A DNA stretch of 5,799 bases from Methanobacterium sp. (GCA_003162655.1 PMMY01000164.1:709-6507); one strand, 5' to 3'. Shown: positions 1-5,659, counted from the stretch's first letter. A program made the numbers and translations. Notes: generated by a model from the sequence alone, not told the origin.

Positions 1-1158
1 ATGTTGATGGGACTTGCTCAGCAATATTTAAAGGAACAACTACAGTTAGAACCAGATGCTCCTGCAAAAGGAACAATACTTGAAGTTAAAGAGGAAAAAG
101 GCCTTGGTGTAACTGTTGATGCTGTTATATATGATGGTATTCTTAGAAAAAACGACACTATAGTTTTATCCAGCCTTGAAAATGTTATAACAACAAAAAT
201 AAGATCTTTATTAAAACCCAGACCCCTCGAGGAGATGAGAGATTCTAAAAAACGTTTTCAGAAGGTTGATGAGGTTGTTGCAGCAGCAGGAATCAAAATC
301 GTGGCCCCAAAAATTGAAAATGTTATTTCTGGTTCTCCACTTAGGGTTGCTAGAGGAGATTTCGAAGATGTCAAAGAAGAAGTACTTAACGAAATTGAAA
401 GTATCAAAATAGACACCGATGAAATGGGTGTTATAGTAAAGGCAGATACGTTAGGATCCCTTGAAGCACTTGTAAGCATGTTGAAAGATATGGACGTTCC
501 TATAAGGGCTGCCGATATCGGTGACGTTTCAAGAAGAGACGTTGTTGATGCATCAATAGTTCAGAAGGACAATCCAGAATATGGAGTAATAATAGCATTC
601 AATATTAAAGTATTGCCATCTGCATCTGAGGAAATAAAAACCACCGGTGTCAAACTATTCTCTGCTGATGTTATTTACCATCTAACAGAAGAATATTCTG
701 ACTGGACAGAAGCAGCTGAAGAGAGAAAGAGAAAAGAGTGGATTGACGCAATAATACGTCCTGCAAAGATAAGAATCATTCCCAAACTTGTGTTCCGATT
801 CAGTAAACCCGCAATAGCTGGTATAGAAGTATTAGGAGGTACTGTGAAAAAAGATTATATCCTGATACGTGATACTGGTGAAAGGGTGGGTAAAATTGAG
901 AGCATGCAAGATAAGGGTGACAATAAACCATCAACATCCAAGGGACAGCAAGTTGCAATGGCAATAAAAGATGCTGTTTTCGGGAAAGACTTTGAAGAAG
1001 GAGATGTCCTATACGTGGACATACCTGAAGGCCATTACAAGATCCTAGAATCAGAACTTAAATCCAAACTATCAGAGGACGAACTTCAAATACTAGACGA
1101 ACTGGTTAAAATAAAGAGGAAAAAAGACGATCTTTGGGGTATGAGGGTAGAATATTAA
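1..1158 (+). CDS. infB: Translation initiation factor aIF5B, C-terminal part (5' end outside window)
   Basis: This GTPase promotes initiator tRNA placement and subunit joining; it is the archaeal counterpart of IF2/eIF5B. Only 385 residues are visible. The family is usually about 590-600 residues, so roughly the first 210, including the whole G domain, lie upstream. The ATG at position 1 is an internal Met, not the start. Visible parts: the linker helix (about 1-18); domain II beta-barrel (about 20-117), with [25 protein letters not shown] and LLKPRPLEE in family wording and ending at SGSPLRVA; domain III (about 135-235), with [14 protein letters not shown] at 145-158; a charged helix (about 235-252); and domain IV barrel (about 253-345), including [11 protein letters not shown]-terminal helical tail ends in WGM plus four residues, as usual. 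The frame is intact to TAA at 1156-1158. A gap with its own promoter-like elements separates it from rps6e, so it is probably the last gene of the preceding unit. Confidence 0.96.
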   Translation: MLMGLAQQYLKEQLQLEPDAPAKGTILEVKEEKGLGVTVDAVIYDGILRKNDTIVLSSLENVITTKIRSLLKPRPLEEMRDSKKRFQKVDEVVAAAGIKIVAPKIENVISGSPLRVARGDFEDVKEEVLNEIESIKIDTDEMGVIVKADTLGSLEALVSMLKDMDVPIRAADIGDVSRRDVVDASIVQKDNPEYGVIIAFNIKVLPSASEEIKTTGVKLFSADVIYHLTEEYSDWTEAAEERKRKEWIDAIIRPAKIRIIPKLVFRFSKPAIAGIEVLGGTVKKDYILIRDTGERVGKIESMQDKGDNKPSTSKGQQVAMAIKDAVFGKDFEEGDVLYVDIPEGHYKILESELKSKLSEDELQILDELVKIKRKKDDLWGMRVEY

Positions 1159-1296
1159 GTCCATGATTAATTTAGAATAAAATCTAGATATATTTTAATG
1201 ATTCTTTAATGAATCAACCATGATCATTGATTTACACAATGGAAAACGATAAATAATATAGATTATAAAGAACCAGAGTAAGATGGAGGAGATATA
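1159..1296 (+). promoter_or_regulatory. Intergenic gap with probable rps6e promoter and leader
   Basis: This is 138 bases of very AT-rich sequence with no gene. The A/T-rich box at about 1249-1260 (ATAAATAATATA) is the best archaeal TATA-box candidate, preceded by an A-rich stretch (GGAAAACG) that could serve as the BRE. A start about 25 bases downstream would fall near 1278-1284, giving a leader of only about 15 bases before the TTG. GGAGGA at 1285-1290 is a strong Shine-Dalgarno, 6 bases from the TTG at 1297. Upstream are an inverted repeat at 1199-1216 and the 8-bp palindrome ATGATCAT at 1220-1227. There is only a weak T run (TATTTTAA, 1191-1198) that could help end aIF5B transcription. 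The promoter is inferred from spacing and composition. Confidence 0.5.
1199..1216. repeat. Inverted repeat TGATTC-N6-GAATCA in the rps6e upstream gap
   Basis: The arms TGATTC (1199-1204) and GAATCA (1211-1216) pair perfectly around a 6-base TTTAAT centre. The second arm also forms AATCAA (1212-1217), which can pair with TTGATT at 1227-1232, so two alternative hairpins share it. It sits 40-50 bases upstream of the A/T box, so it could be a regulator site or the 3' end hairpin of aIF5B mRNA. Short arms in AT-rich DNA arise easily by chance. Confidence 0.3.
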
Positions 1297-1674
1297 TTGG
1301 CATTTAAATTAGTTATTTCAGAAGGCGCAATGAGCCACCAAGTCGAAGTAGAATCTGCAGATTCAAAAAAACTCATTGGATTAATAATCGGTGAGGAATT
1401 CGATGCTTCTCTTGTTGGTTTAGCTGGATATAAACTCAAAATAACCGGTGGAAGCGATAAAAATGGTTTTCCTATGAAAAAGGACGTAGACGGCCAAAGA
1501 AGGATAAAAAGTCTTCTAGCTGGAGGTATAGGTTTTAAACCAATACGAGATGGACAGAGAAGAAGAAAAACTGTCCGTGGAAATACTGTATCCAACGACA
1601 TAGTGCAGATCAACACTGTTGTTACCCAGAAGGGTGAGAAGGATATAAAAGAAATTTTAGAAAGTGAGGAGTAA
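1297..1674 (+). CDS. rps6e: Small-subunit ribosomal protein S6e (eS6)
   Basis: This is a 30S ribosomal protein. At 125 residues it is the short archaeal form, without the long phosphorylated C-terminal tail of eukaryotic S6. Family landmarks are [10 protein letters not shown] at 51-60, the Gly-rich stretch [10 protein letters not shown] at 73-82, and the basic [19 protein letters not shown] at 88-106. The start is TTG at 1297-1299: an in-frame TAA at 1279-1281 closes the frame upstream, GGAGGA lies 6 bases before it, and the next Met (residue 12) would cut into the conserved N-terminus. The start Met plus AFKLVISEG matches the family opening. It stops at 1672-1674, 19 bases before the chosen aIF2 gamma start, and is probably the first gene of an rps6e/aIF2 gamma/PIN operon. 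Confidence 0.96.
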   Translation: MAFKLVISEGAMSHQVEVESADSKKLIGLIIGEEFDASLVGLAGYKLKITGGSDKNGFPMKKDVDGQRRIKSLLAGGIGFKPIRDGQRRRKTVRGNTVSNDIVQINTVVTQKGEKDIKEILESEE

Positions 1675-1693
1675 AGCTTACGGGTGTAATATC

Positions 1694-2920
1694 GTGAAAG
1701 TACAGTCTGAAATAAACATAGGGCTTGTGGGACACGTTGACCACGGCAAAACAACTCTGACAAAAGCCCTATCCGGCATATGGACAGACACACATAGCGA
1801 AGAGACAAAAAGAGGTATCTCAATAAGGCTTGGTTATGCTGATATAACCTTCCGTAGATGCACATCTTGTCCAGCTCCTCAATGTTTCACAACAGCACTT
1901 GTGTGCAACCACTGTGGAGAAGAGACCAGTACCCTTCGAAAGGTATCCTTCGTAGATTCACCTGGACACGAAACATTGATGGCCACCATGCTTTCAGGCG
2001 CAGCCATAATGGACGGTGCTGTTCTTGTGATAGCTGCCAATGAACCATGTCCACAACCACAAACCAAAGAACATCTTATGGCGCTGGATGTTATAGGAGT
2101 CAAGGAAGTAATAGTTGTGCAGAATAAGATAGACATTGTTTCAAAGGAAAGGGCTATAGAAAGCTATAACGAAATAAAAGAATTTGTCAAGGGAACCTGT
2201 GCAGAAGAAGCACCTATAATACCTGTTTCAGCACAGCAGGGTGCAAACATCGACATTCTTATCGAAGTTATACAGGAAAACATTAGAACACCTAGAAGAT
2301 CCCTTAGAAAAACTCCGAGGATGTTTGTTGCAAGATCATTTGATATAAACAAACCAGGATCCAGTCCTGAAGATATCCAAGGCGGGGTAATAGGCGGATC
2401 ACTTGTCCAGGGAAAACTTAAAGTAGGAGATGAACTGGAAATAAAACCTGGAATACAGATCAAAAACAAGGGTAAACTGGAATGGATGAGTTTGCACTCA
2501 GAAATTACAGGTCTTGTAGCAGCAGGAGAATCTGTTGATGAAATTGGTCCCGGAGGTTTAATTGGTGTTGGTACAAAATTAGACCCAGCACTCACTAAGG
2601 CAGATTCATTATCAGGATCAGTAGCTGGAAAACCAGGAACCCTACCACCAATAATGCACAGCTTCGTAATGAAAACTCATCTTCTTGACAGGGTTGTAGG
2701 TACCAAAGAGGAACGTAAAGTTGACCCAATAAAATCATCTGAACTCCTAATGATAAACATAGGAACATCAACATCTGTAGGTACTGTAACCAGCGCAAGG
2801 AAAAATGAAGTTGAAGTCAACCTCAAACTACCAGTATGTGCTGAGGAAGGTCAGAGAGTTGCCCTTAGTAGGCGGGTAGGAGCTAGATGGAGGTTAATTG
2901 GATATGGTATCATCAAATAA
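1694..2920 (+). CDS. eif2g: Translation initiation factor aIF2, gamma subunit
   Basis: This is the GTP-binding core of the heterotrimeric aIF2, which carries Met-tRNAi to the small subunit. With the GTG at 1694 it has 408 residues, the normal family length. The G domain shows the P-loop GHVDHGKTT (13-21), switch I around [12 protein letters not shown] (39-50), G3 DSPGHE (88-93), NKID (144-147) and SAQQ (179-182). The gamma-specific zinc knuckle is CTSC (56-59) with CNHC (71-74). Two beta-barrel domains follow (about 205-325 and 330-408), ending in the typical [17 protein letters not shown] stretch. The frame is also open from a GTG at 1664 inside rps6e, but the added residues are not family-like. 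GGTG at 1683-1686 is 7 bases before the 1694 GTG, which gives the usual MKVQSE opening. The last 17 bases overlap the PIN gene. Confidence 0.96.
   Translation: MKVQSEINIGLVGHVDHGKTTLTKALSGIWTDTHSEETKRGISIRLGYADITFRRCTSCPAPQCFTTALVCNHCGEETSTLRKVSFVDSPGHETLMATMLSGAAIMDGAVLVIAANEPCPQPQTKEHLMALDVIGVKEVIVVQNKIDIVSKERAIESYNEIKEFVKGTCAEEAPIIPVSAQQGANIDILIEVIQENIRTPRRSLRKTPRMFVARSFDINKPGSSPEDIQGGVIGGSLVQGKLKVGDELEIKPGIQIKNKGKLEWMSLHSEITGLVAAGESVDEIGPGGLIGVGTKLDPALTKADSLSGSVAGKPGTLPPIMHSFVMKTHLLDRVVGTKEERKVDPIKSSELLMINIGTSTSVGTVTSARKNEVEVNLKLPVCAEEGQRVALSRRVGARWRLIGYGIIK
2889..2894 (+). promoter_or_regulatory. Shine-Dalgarno GGAGGT that sets the PIN gene start
   Basis: GGAGGT lies inside the aIF2 gamma coding sequence, 9 bases before the ATG at 2904-2906. 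It is a near-complete match to the archaeal SD. It is the main sequence evidence that translation of the PIN gene begins at 2904 and not at the ATG at 2951, which has no SD (the bases before it are CGCAAATTTTTT). Confidence 0.75.
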
Positions 2921-3319
2921 TTGTGAGGCAGTCTTAGACGCAAATTTTTTATGATATCGGCTCAGTTTCATATAGACGTTGTGAGTGAACTTGAGCAGAT
3001 TCTACCATCATGCAAACTATTAGTTCCAACAGCTGTTTTAAAAGAACTCAATCATATAAAAAATAGATCTAAAGGTAAAACTCGAATAGCCGCATCTATA
3101 GCCATCAAAATTGCCACATCTTCCCCAATTAAAGTTCTAAAAATGGAACTTAAGCCCGATGAAAGTGTTGATGATGCAATTCTCAGATTATCGGGAAAAC
3201 CACGGATATTATGTACAAACGACCGTGAATTAAGAATTAAAGCCAGGAAAAAAAATATAAATGTTATATATCTACGTCAGCGAAGATATTTGGATGTTGA
3301 CGGACATTTAAACCCTTGA
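2904..3319 (+). CDS. PIN-domain nuclease (Fcf1/VapC9-like), interrupted by a -1 frame change at 2945-2951
   Basis: This is a small PIN-fold ribonuclease of the kind found beside archaeal translation genes, related to eukaryotic Fcf1/Utp24, which cuts pre-rRNA; a role here in rRNA processing is inferred. The ATG at 2904, with GGAGGT 9 bases upstream, opens [15 protein letters not shown] and then meets TGA at 2952-2954. The rest of the protein continues in the -1 frame from ATG 2951 to TGA 3317-3319. Joined, the product is 138 residues. It carries the PIN acidic set: Asp12 in LDAN, Glu48 in LKELNHI, Asp90/Asp91 in SVDDAIL and Asp107 in CTNDREL. The end [14 protein letters not shown] is typical of this subfamily. 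The 122-residue frame from 2951 alone would lack the first beta strand and Asp12, so it should be inactive. Either the gene is decoded by frameshifting, has been broken by a one-base loss, or is misread here. It overlaps the aIF2 gamma gene by 17 bases. Confidence 0.82.
2945..2951 (+). other. Slippery heptamer T TTT TTA at the PIN frame junction
   Basis: In the frame set by the 2904 start the codons are AAT TTT TTA TGA, so the heptamer is T TTT TTA with a stop directly after it. Slipping back one base re-pairs both codons as TTT TTT, and reading resumes at ATG 2951 in the frame of the rest of the PIN domain. The product would read LDANFLMISAQF. A seventh T would give [12 protein letters not shown]. 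Both fit the family. The heptamer equals the HIV-1 gag-pol slip site. Whether slippage occurs is not shown by the sequence. Confidence 0.55.
2960..2996 (+). other. Possible stem-loop downstream of the slippery site
   Basis: GCTCAG (2960-2965) can pair with TTGAGC (2991-2996), with one G-U pair. After a single T-C mismatch, TTCA (2967-2970) pairs with TGAA (2986-2989). The loop is about 15 bases. The stem begins 8 bases after the heptamer, within the 5-9 base spacing seen for -1 frameshift stimulators. It lies in coding sequence and could be chance; no folding energy was computed. Confidence 0.35.
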
Positions 3320-3409
3320 TCATCTCAATATTCAAATCATTTTTGATTAAATAAATAATCATTAAATAAATTTTTGATCAACCTTTAAGGTTGCAGGAGG
3401 AATAAAATT
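3320..3409 (+). promoter_or_regulatory. Probable pyrophosphatase promoter and leader
   Basis: This 90-base, A/T-dominated gap lies between the PIN gene and the pyrophosphatase gene. An 11-base direct repeat ATTAAATAAAT occurs at 3346-3356 and 3361-3371, and TTTTTGAT occurs at 3340-3347 and 3371-3378. The second A/T box is the better TATA candidate, placing a start near 3390-3395. AGGAGG at 3395-3400 is a strong Shine-Dalgarno, 9 bases before the ATG at 3410. The TTTTT at 3340-3344 and 3371-3375 could also act as archaeal oligo-T terminators for the upstream operon. Assignment is by position and composition. Confidence 0.45.
3379..3393. repeat. Perfect palindrome CAACCTT-T-AAGGTTG before the pyrophosphatase
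   Basis: Two 7-bp arms pair perfectly around one central T, just 1 base upstream of the Shine-Dalgarno and directly downstream of the A/T box. In archaea, palindromes between the TATA box and the start site are typical repressor operators. The one-base centre makes an RNA hairpin of full arm length unlikely, so a dimeric DNA-binding protein site is the better reading. The cognate regulator is unknown. Confidence 0.45.
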
Positions 3410-3931
3410 ATGAATCTCTGGAAGGATATGCCAACTGGACCATCGGATCCAGAAGTAATATACGCGGTTGTGGAAATTCCAAAAGGATCGAGGAACAAGT
3501 ATGAATATGACAAGGATATAGAAGCATTTGCACTAGACAGAGTTCTATACTCACCATTCCATTATCCTGCTGAGTACGGTATAATACCTCAAACACTATG
3601 GGACGATGGAGATCCCATGGACGTTCTGGTTATTATGGACCAAGCTACATTTCCAGGCTGTGTTATAGAAACCAGACCAATTGGAATTATGAGAATGATA
3701 GACGGAGGGGACAGCGACGATAAAATACTGGGAGTTCCAGTAAACGACCCTCGATTTACAGATGTCAAAGACATCAGCCATGTACCAAAACAATTTTTAG
3801 ATGAAATTGAACACTTCTTCTCAGACTACAAGAAACTCGAAGGCAAAAAAACCAAGGTTTTAGGATGGGAAAATGCAGAAAAAGCATTTGAAGCCATAAA
3901 ACATTCCCAAGAATTGTACAATGACATGTAA
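3410..3931 (+). CDS. ppa: Inorganic pyrophosphatase, family I (soluble)
   Basis: This cytoplasmic Mg-dependent enzyme hydrolyses PPi to two phosphates, pulling nucleic acid synthesis and aminoacylation forward. At 173 residues it has the normal prokaryotic family I length. Active-site landmarks follow the E. coli enzyme with an offset of one: KYE at 30-32, EYG at 55-57, the signature DGDPMDVLV at 66-74 with metal-binding Asp66, Asp68 and Asp71, and Asp98 and Asp103 in the second metal motif (IDGGDSDDK, 97-105). YKK and LGW near the C-terminus are also in place. The start ATG 3410 has AGGAGG 9 bases upstream. It has gaps of 90 and 124 bases on its two sides, each with promoter-like A/T boxes and a palindrome, so it is probably transcribed alone. 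Nothing suggests damage or recent transfer. Confidence 0.97.
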   Translation: MNLWKDMPTGPSDPEVIYAVVEIPKGSRNKYEYDKDIEAFALDRVLYSPFHYPAEYGIIPQTLWDDGDPMDVLVIMDQATFPGCVIETRPIGIMRMIDGGDSDDKILGVPVNDPRFTDVKDISHVPKQFLDEIEHFFSDYKKLEGKKTKVLGWENAEKAFEAIKHSQELYNDM

Positions 3932-3961
3932 TAAGATCAGGAAACTGTTACTTGACAAAAG

Positions 3962-3976
3962 TTCATACAGTATGAA
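3962..3976. repeat. Perfect palindrome TTCATAC-A-GTATGAA with an extra half-site
   Basis: The 7-bp arms (3962-3968 and 3970-3976) pair perfectly around A3969. The first arm recurs as part of an 8-base direct repeat, AGTTCATA at 3960-3967 and again at 3976-3983, giving three alternating half-sites within 24 bases. It sits 30 bases after the pyrophosphatase stop and upstream of the rpo7 A/T box. It could be a regulator binding site for the rpo7 operon; a terminator is less likely, because no T run follows. Confidence 0.45.
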
Positions 3977-4016
3977 GTTCATATTAAATTAACATTAAAA
4001 AAATAAACATTAAATA

Positions 4017-4041
4017 TTTGCTTAATCTTTATTAAAGCAAA
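4017..4041 (+). other. Imperfect hairpin just upstream of the rpo7 Shine-Dalgarno
   Basis: TTTGCTT (4017-4023) pairs with AAGCAAA (4035-4041), and AAT (4024-4026) with ATT (4031-4033), leaving a bulged A4034 and a CTTT loop. It ends 3 bases before the GAGGGA. If transcription starts upstream of it, it could affect ribosome access. If it starts near 4040, only the DNA form is relevant. All pairs but two are A-T, so stability is modest. Confidence 0.3.
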
Positions 4042-4055
4042 GTAGAGGGATTTGA

Positions 4056-4646
4056 TTGTATTTAGTATCCAAAATAGAAGACACTGTGAGAATCCCACCA
4101 AGCCGGTTTGGAGATCCTTTAGAAAACGTTGCAGTAGAAATTTTAAATGAAAGCTACGTTGGAAAAATAGATAAAAAACTTGGATTGATGGTAACAGTAA
4201 AAGAAATAGAAGAATTAGGCATTGGAAAGGTCATAATGGGTGACGGCGCAGCATATCATGACGTCTTATTCACAGCACTTTTCTTTAAACCAGAACTACA
4301 TGAGATAGTGGAAGGAGAAGTCATAGAAATTACCGAATTCGGAGCGTTTATCCGTATAGGACCTATGGACGGACTTGTACACGTATCGCAAGTTACAGAT
4401 GACTACATAAATTACGATGGAAAGAGAGGGGCGTTGATTGGTAAAGAATCTAAAAAAAGCCTTGAAGAAGGTAACAAGGTCCGTGCAAGGATTGTTGCAC
4501 TGAGCCTGAAGGGAAAATCTTCAAAGGAAACCAAGATAGGTCTTACAATGAGACAACCCGGCCTTGGAAGATTAGAATGGATCGACGAGGAAAAAAATAA
4601 AAAGAAGCCTGCAAAAGGAAAATCTACTACAAAGGGGAAAAAATAG
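4056..4646 (+). CDS. rpo7: DNA-directed RNA polymerase subunit Rpo7 (RpoE', RPB7 homologue)
   Basis: With Rpo4 this forms the stalk of archaeal RNA polymerase, which aids DNA opening and binds exiting RNA. It has 196 residues. The N-terminal tip domain (about 1-80) shows [15 protein letters not shown] (8-22), and [11 protein letters not shown] (62-72) leads into the S1 RNA-binding domain (about 83-165), with [20 protein letters not shown] at 94-113 and [12 protein letters not shown] at its end. The C-terminus adds a Lys/Gly-rich tail ([17 protein letters not shown]). The start is TTG at 4056-4058: the codon directly before it is TGA (4053-4055), GAGGGA lies 5 bases upstream, and [11 protein letters not shown] is the family opening. 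The spt4 ATG follows its TAG stop with no gap, so the two are surely co-transcribed. Rpo7 and Spt4 are neighbours in many archaea. Confidence 0.97.
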   Translation: MYLVSKIEDTVRIPPSRFGDPLENVAVEILNESYVGKIDKKLGLMVTVKEIEELGIGKVIMGDGAAYHDVLFTALFFKPELHEIVEGEVIEITEFGAFIRIGPMDGLVHVSQVTDDYINYDGKRGALIGKESKKSLEEGNKVRARIVALSLKGKSSKETKIGLTMRQPGLGRLEWIDEEKNKKKPAKGKSTTKGKK

Positions 4647-4829
4647 ATGGTTTTAAAAGCATGCACAAGATGCCACAGACTCATGGAAGAGGACAGGTGT
4701 GCAATATGCAACATTGCCTCTTCAAGAAACTGGAGCGGCTTTTTAATCGTTGTTGATCCTGATAAGTCAAATATTGCCAAGGAACTCAATATAACCCTCC
4801 CTGGAGAATACGCTTTGAGGGTAAGATAG
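4647..4829 (+). CDS. spt4: Transcription elongation factor Spt4 (RpoE'')
   Basis: Spt4 pairs with Spt5, the archaeal NusG homologue, to clamp RNA polymerase and raise processivity. At 60 residues it is the normal archaeal length. The zinc ribbon is C6-x2-C9 and C18-x2-C21 (ACTRC, RCAIC). The Spt5-contacting half has the family stretch WSGFLIVVDPDKSNIAKEL (29-47) and ends PGEYALRVR. The ATG begins directly after the rpo7 TAG, with AGGGG (4633-4637) inside rpo7 as the ribosome-binding site. Its own TAG overlaps the next gene's GTG by one base (TAGTG), so translation of the two is probably coupled. It was once called RNA polymerase subunit E'', but it is not a core subunit. Confidence 0.95.
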   Translation: MVLKACTRCHRLMEEDRCAICNIASSRNWSGFLIVVDPDKSNIAKELNITLPGEYALRVR

Positions 4830-5338
4830 TGTTAATACTAAAAAAAGAGATGAGATCGGAGTTTAAAAAGCCAATAGGCACTCTTTATCCGTCTATATCT
4901 CATGCAAAAGGTCCAATAAATTCAAAAGGAGAAAAAAGTCTAATAATATCCATAGGCGATGTAACTACCCGTATGATGTTAGATGAAGGTATAATACCTG
5001 ATATGGGCATTGTGGATAATATGATAGAAAGACAACCTTCTGATCATGAGATATGTTACGATAACGTTACATTAAAAACAAAAAACCCGTCTGGTACCAT
5101 AACAGATCAGCTGTGGAAAACAATTAAGGAAGGATTCAGTCTTGTTGAAAAGGCTGGTTACAACGTACTGATTGTTGTAGATGGAGAGGAAGATCTCTCT
5201 GCAATTCCATGCATTGTTATGGCCCCTCCTGGCTCAATAATATTTTATGGGCAACCTGGAGAAGGCGTTGTACTTTGTGAAGTTGATAAAATAAAAGAGA
5301 AGGCTGAAGACCTTATCAAAAAGTTAGAGGAGGCATAA
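4829..5338 (+). CDS. GTP-dependent dephospho-CoA kinase (DUF359 family)
   Basis: This enzyme carries out the last step of archaeal CoA synthesis, phosphorylating the 3'-OH of dephospho-CoA ribose with GTP. It is unrelated to bacterial CoaE, and the family was named from the Thermococcus kodakarensis enzyme TK1697. It has 169 residues. Family motifs are GDVTTR (43-48), PDMGIVD (57-63), VDGEEDL (117-123), the APPGS turn (132-136) and YGQPGEGVV (140-148). The GTG at 4829 has GAGGGT 7-8 bases upstream (4817-4822). An in-frame ATG at 4850 is possible but lacks a Shine-Dalgarno and would only trim seven residues. It overlaps spt4 by one base and ends one base before the rps24e ATG, so it is deep inside a transcription/translation operon. 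That placement recurs in archaea and probably reflects shared growth control; no physical link to ribosomes is known. Confidence 0.92.
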   Translation: MLILKKEMRSEFKKPIGTLYPSISHAKGPINSKGEKSLIISIGDVTTRMMLDEGIIPDMGIVDNMIERQPSDHEICYDNVTLKTKNPSGTITDQLWKTIKEGFSLVEKAGYNVLIVVDGEEDLSAIPCIVMAPPGSIIFYGQPGEGVVLCEVDKIKEKAEDLIKKLEEA

Positions 5339-5339
5339 T

Positions 5340-5648
5340 ATGGAAATCACTATAAATGAAAAAATAGATAATCCGCTTTTAAACAGAACAGAAATACGCT
5401 TTGAATGTACCTACCAGGGTGATGCAACCCCTAAGGTCTTGGACGTTAAAAATAGGCTTGTTGCAACTTTAAATGTTGACAAAAATCTTTTAGTAGTTCA
5501 CAACCTCAAACCATCTTATGGTGAGGGTAAAGCTAACGGATATGCAAAACTCTACGATTCAGAGGAAAGCCTTGCTAAAATCGAAAGGGAACATGTTGTA
5601 GTAAAAAACAAAGAAGTAGTTAAAGAAGAAAAGGAAGAAGCTGAATAA
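5340..5648 (+). CDS. rps24e: Small-subunit ribosomal protein S24e (eS24)
   Basis: This is a 30S ribosomal protein shared by archaea and eukaryotes. Its 102 residues match the archaeal form. Landmarks are the NPLLNR opening (11-16), the strand and helix around [20 protein letters not shown] (30-49), and the signature [19 protein letters not shown] (60-78). The C-terminal tail is rich in Glu and Lys. AGAGGAGG (5326-5333), inside the end of the kinase gene, is 6 bases before the ATG at 5340, and one base separates the two genes. It is followed 11 bases after the stop by rps27ae, the usual archaeal partner. Confidence 0.96.
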   Translation: MEITINEKIDNPLLNRTEIRFECTYQGDATPKVLDVKNRLVATLNVDKNLLVVHNLKPSYGEGKANGYAKLYDSEESLAKIEREHVVVKNKEVVKEEKEEAE

Positions 5649-5659
5649 GGGGGTTTACA

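Larger units (their letters stand above)
3932..4055 (+). promoter_or_regulatory. Probable rpo7 operon promoter and leader
   Basis: This 124-base gap contains no gene. The A/T box TTAAATATTT at 4010-4019 is the best TATA candidate, with A-rich sequence upstream. A start about 25 bases further on would fall near 4038-4045, right at the ribosome-binding region. GAGGGA at 4045-4050 is a modest Shine-Dalgarno 5 bases before the TTG at 4056. Upstream, at 3962-3976, is a perfect palindrome, and at 4017-4041 an imperfect hairpin spans the stretch between TATA box and start. A second A/T stretch (ATTAAATTAACATTAAA, about 3983-3999) could be an alternative promoter. Confidence 0.45.

Noticed and set aside
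1..3. ATG at position 1 as the true start of the first gene
   Set aside because: The protein begins in the middle of aIF5B, at the linker into domain II. The G domain must lie upstream, so this is an internal Met.
1159..1296. tRNA or small structured RNA gene in the largest gap
   Set aside because: No cloverleaf arms, no T-arm-like GGTTCRA motif and no GC-rich core of the kind expected even in AT-rich archaea; only short AT-rich inverted repeats are present.
1664..1693. Earlier GTG start for aIF2 gamma, overlapping rps6e
   Set aside because: The ten added residues ([10 protein letters not shown]) do not match the family, while the GTG at 1694 gives the normal MKVQSE opening with GGTG 7 bases upstream.
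1263..1865. 200-codon open frame on the minus strand
   Set aside because: It is antisense to rps6e and the aIF2 gamma start, has low-complexity Leu/Ser-rich wording, resembles no family, and has no supporting ribosome-binding site that I could see.
2164..2595. 143-codon open frame on the minus strand
   Set aside because: It is antisense to aIF2 gamma, with Pro/Ser-rich unrecognisable protein.
2951..3319. ATG 2951 as the normal start of an intact 122-residue PIN protein
   Set aside because: It has no Shine-Dalgarno and would lack the first PIN strand and catalytic Asp, which are present just upstream in the frame opened by a well-placed ATG at 2904.
1213..3383. Shared ATCAACC in the rps6e and ppa upstream gaps as a common regulator motif
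   Set aside because: Only seven bases match, in different contexts (one inside a palindrome, one not), which is expected by chance in AT-rich gaps.
4412..4789. 125-codon open frame on the minus strand
   Set aside because: It is a shadow of rpo7 and spt4. Its Phe/Pro-rich centre is simply the complement of the Lys-rich tail.
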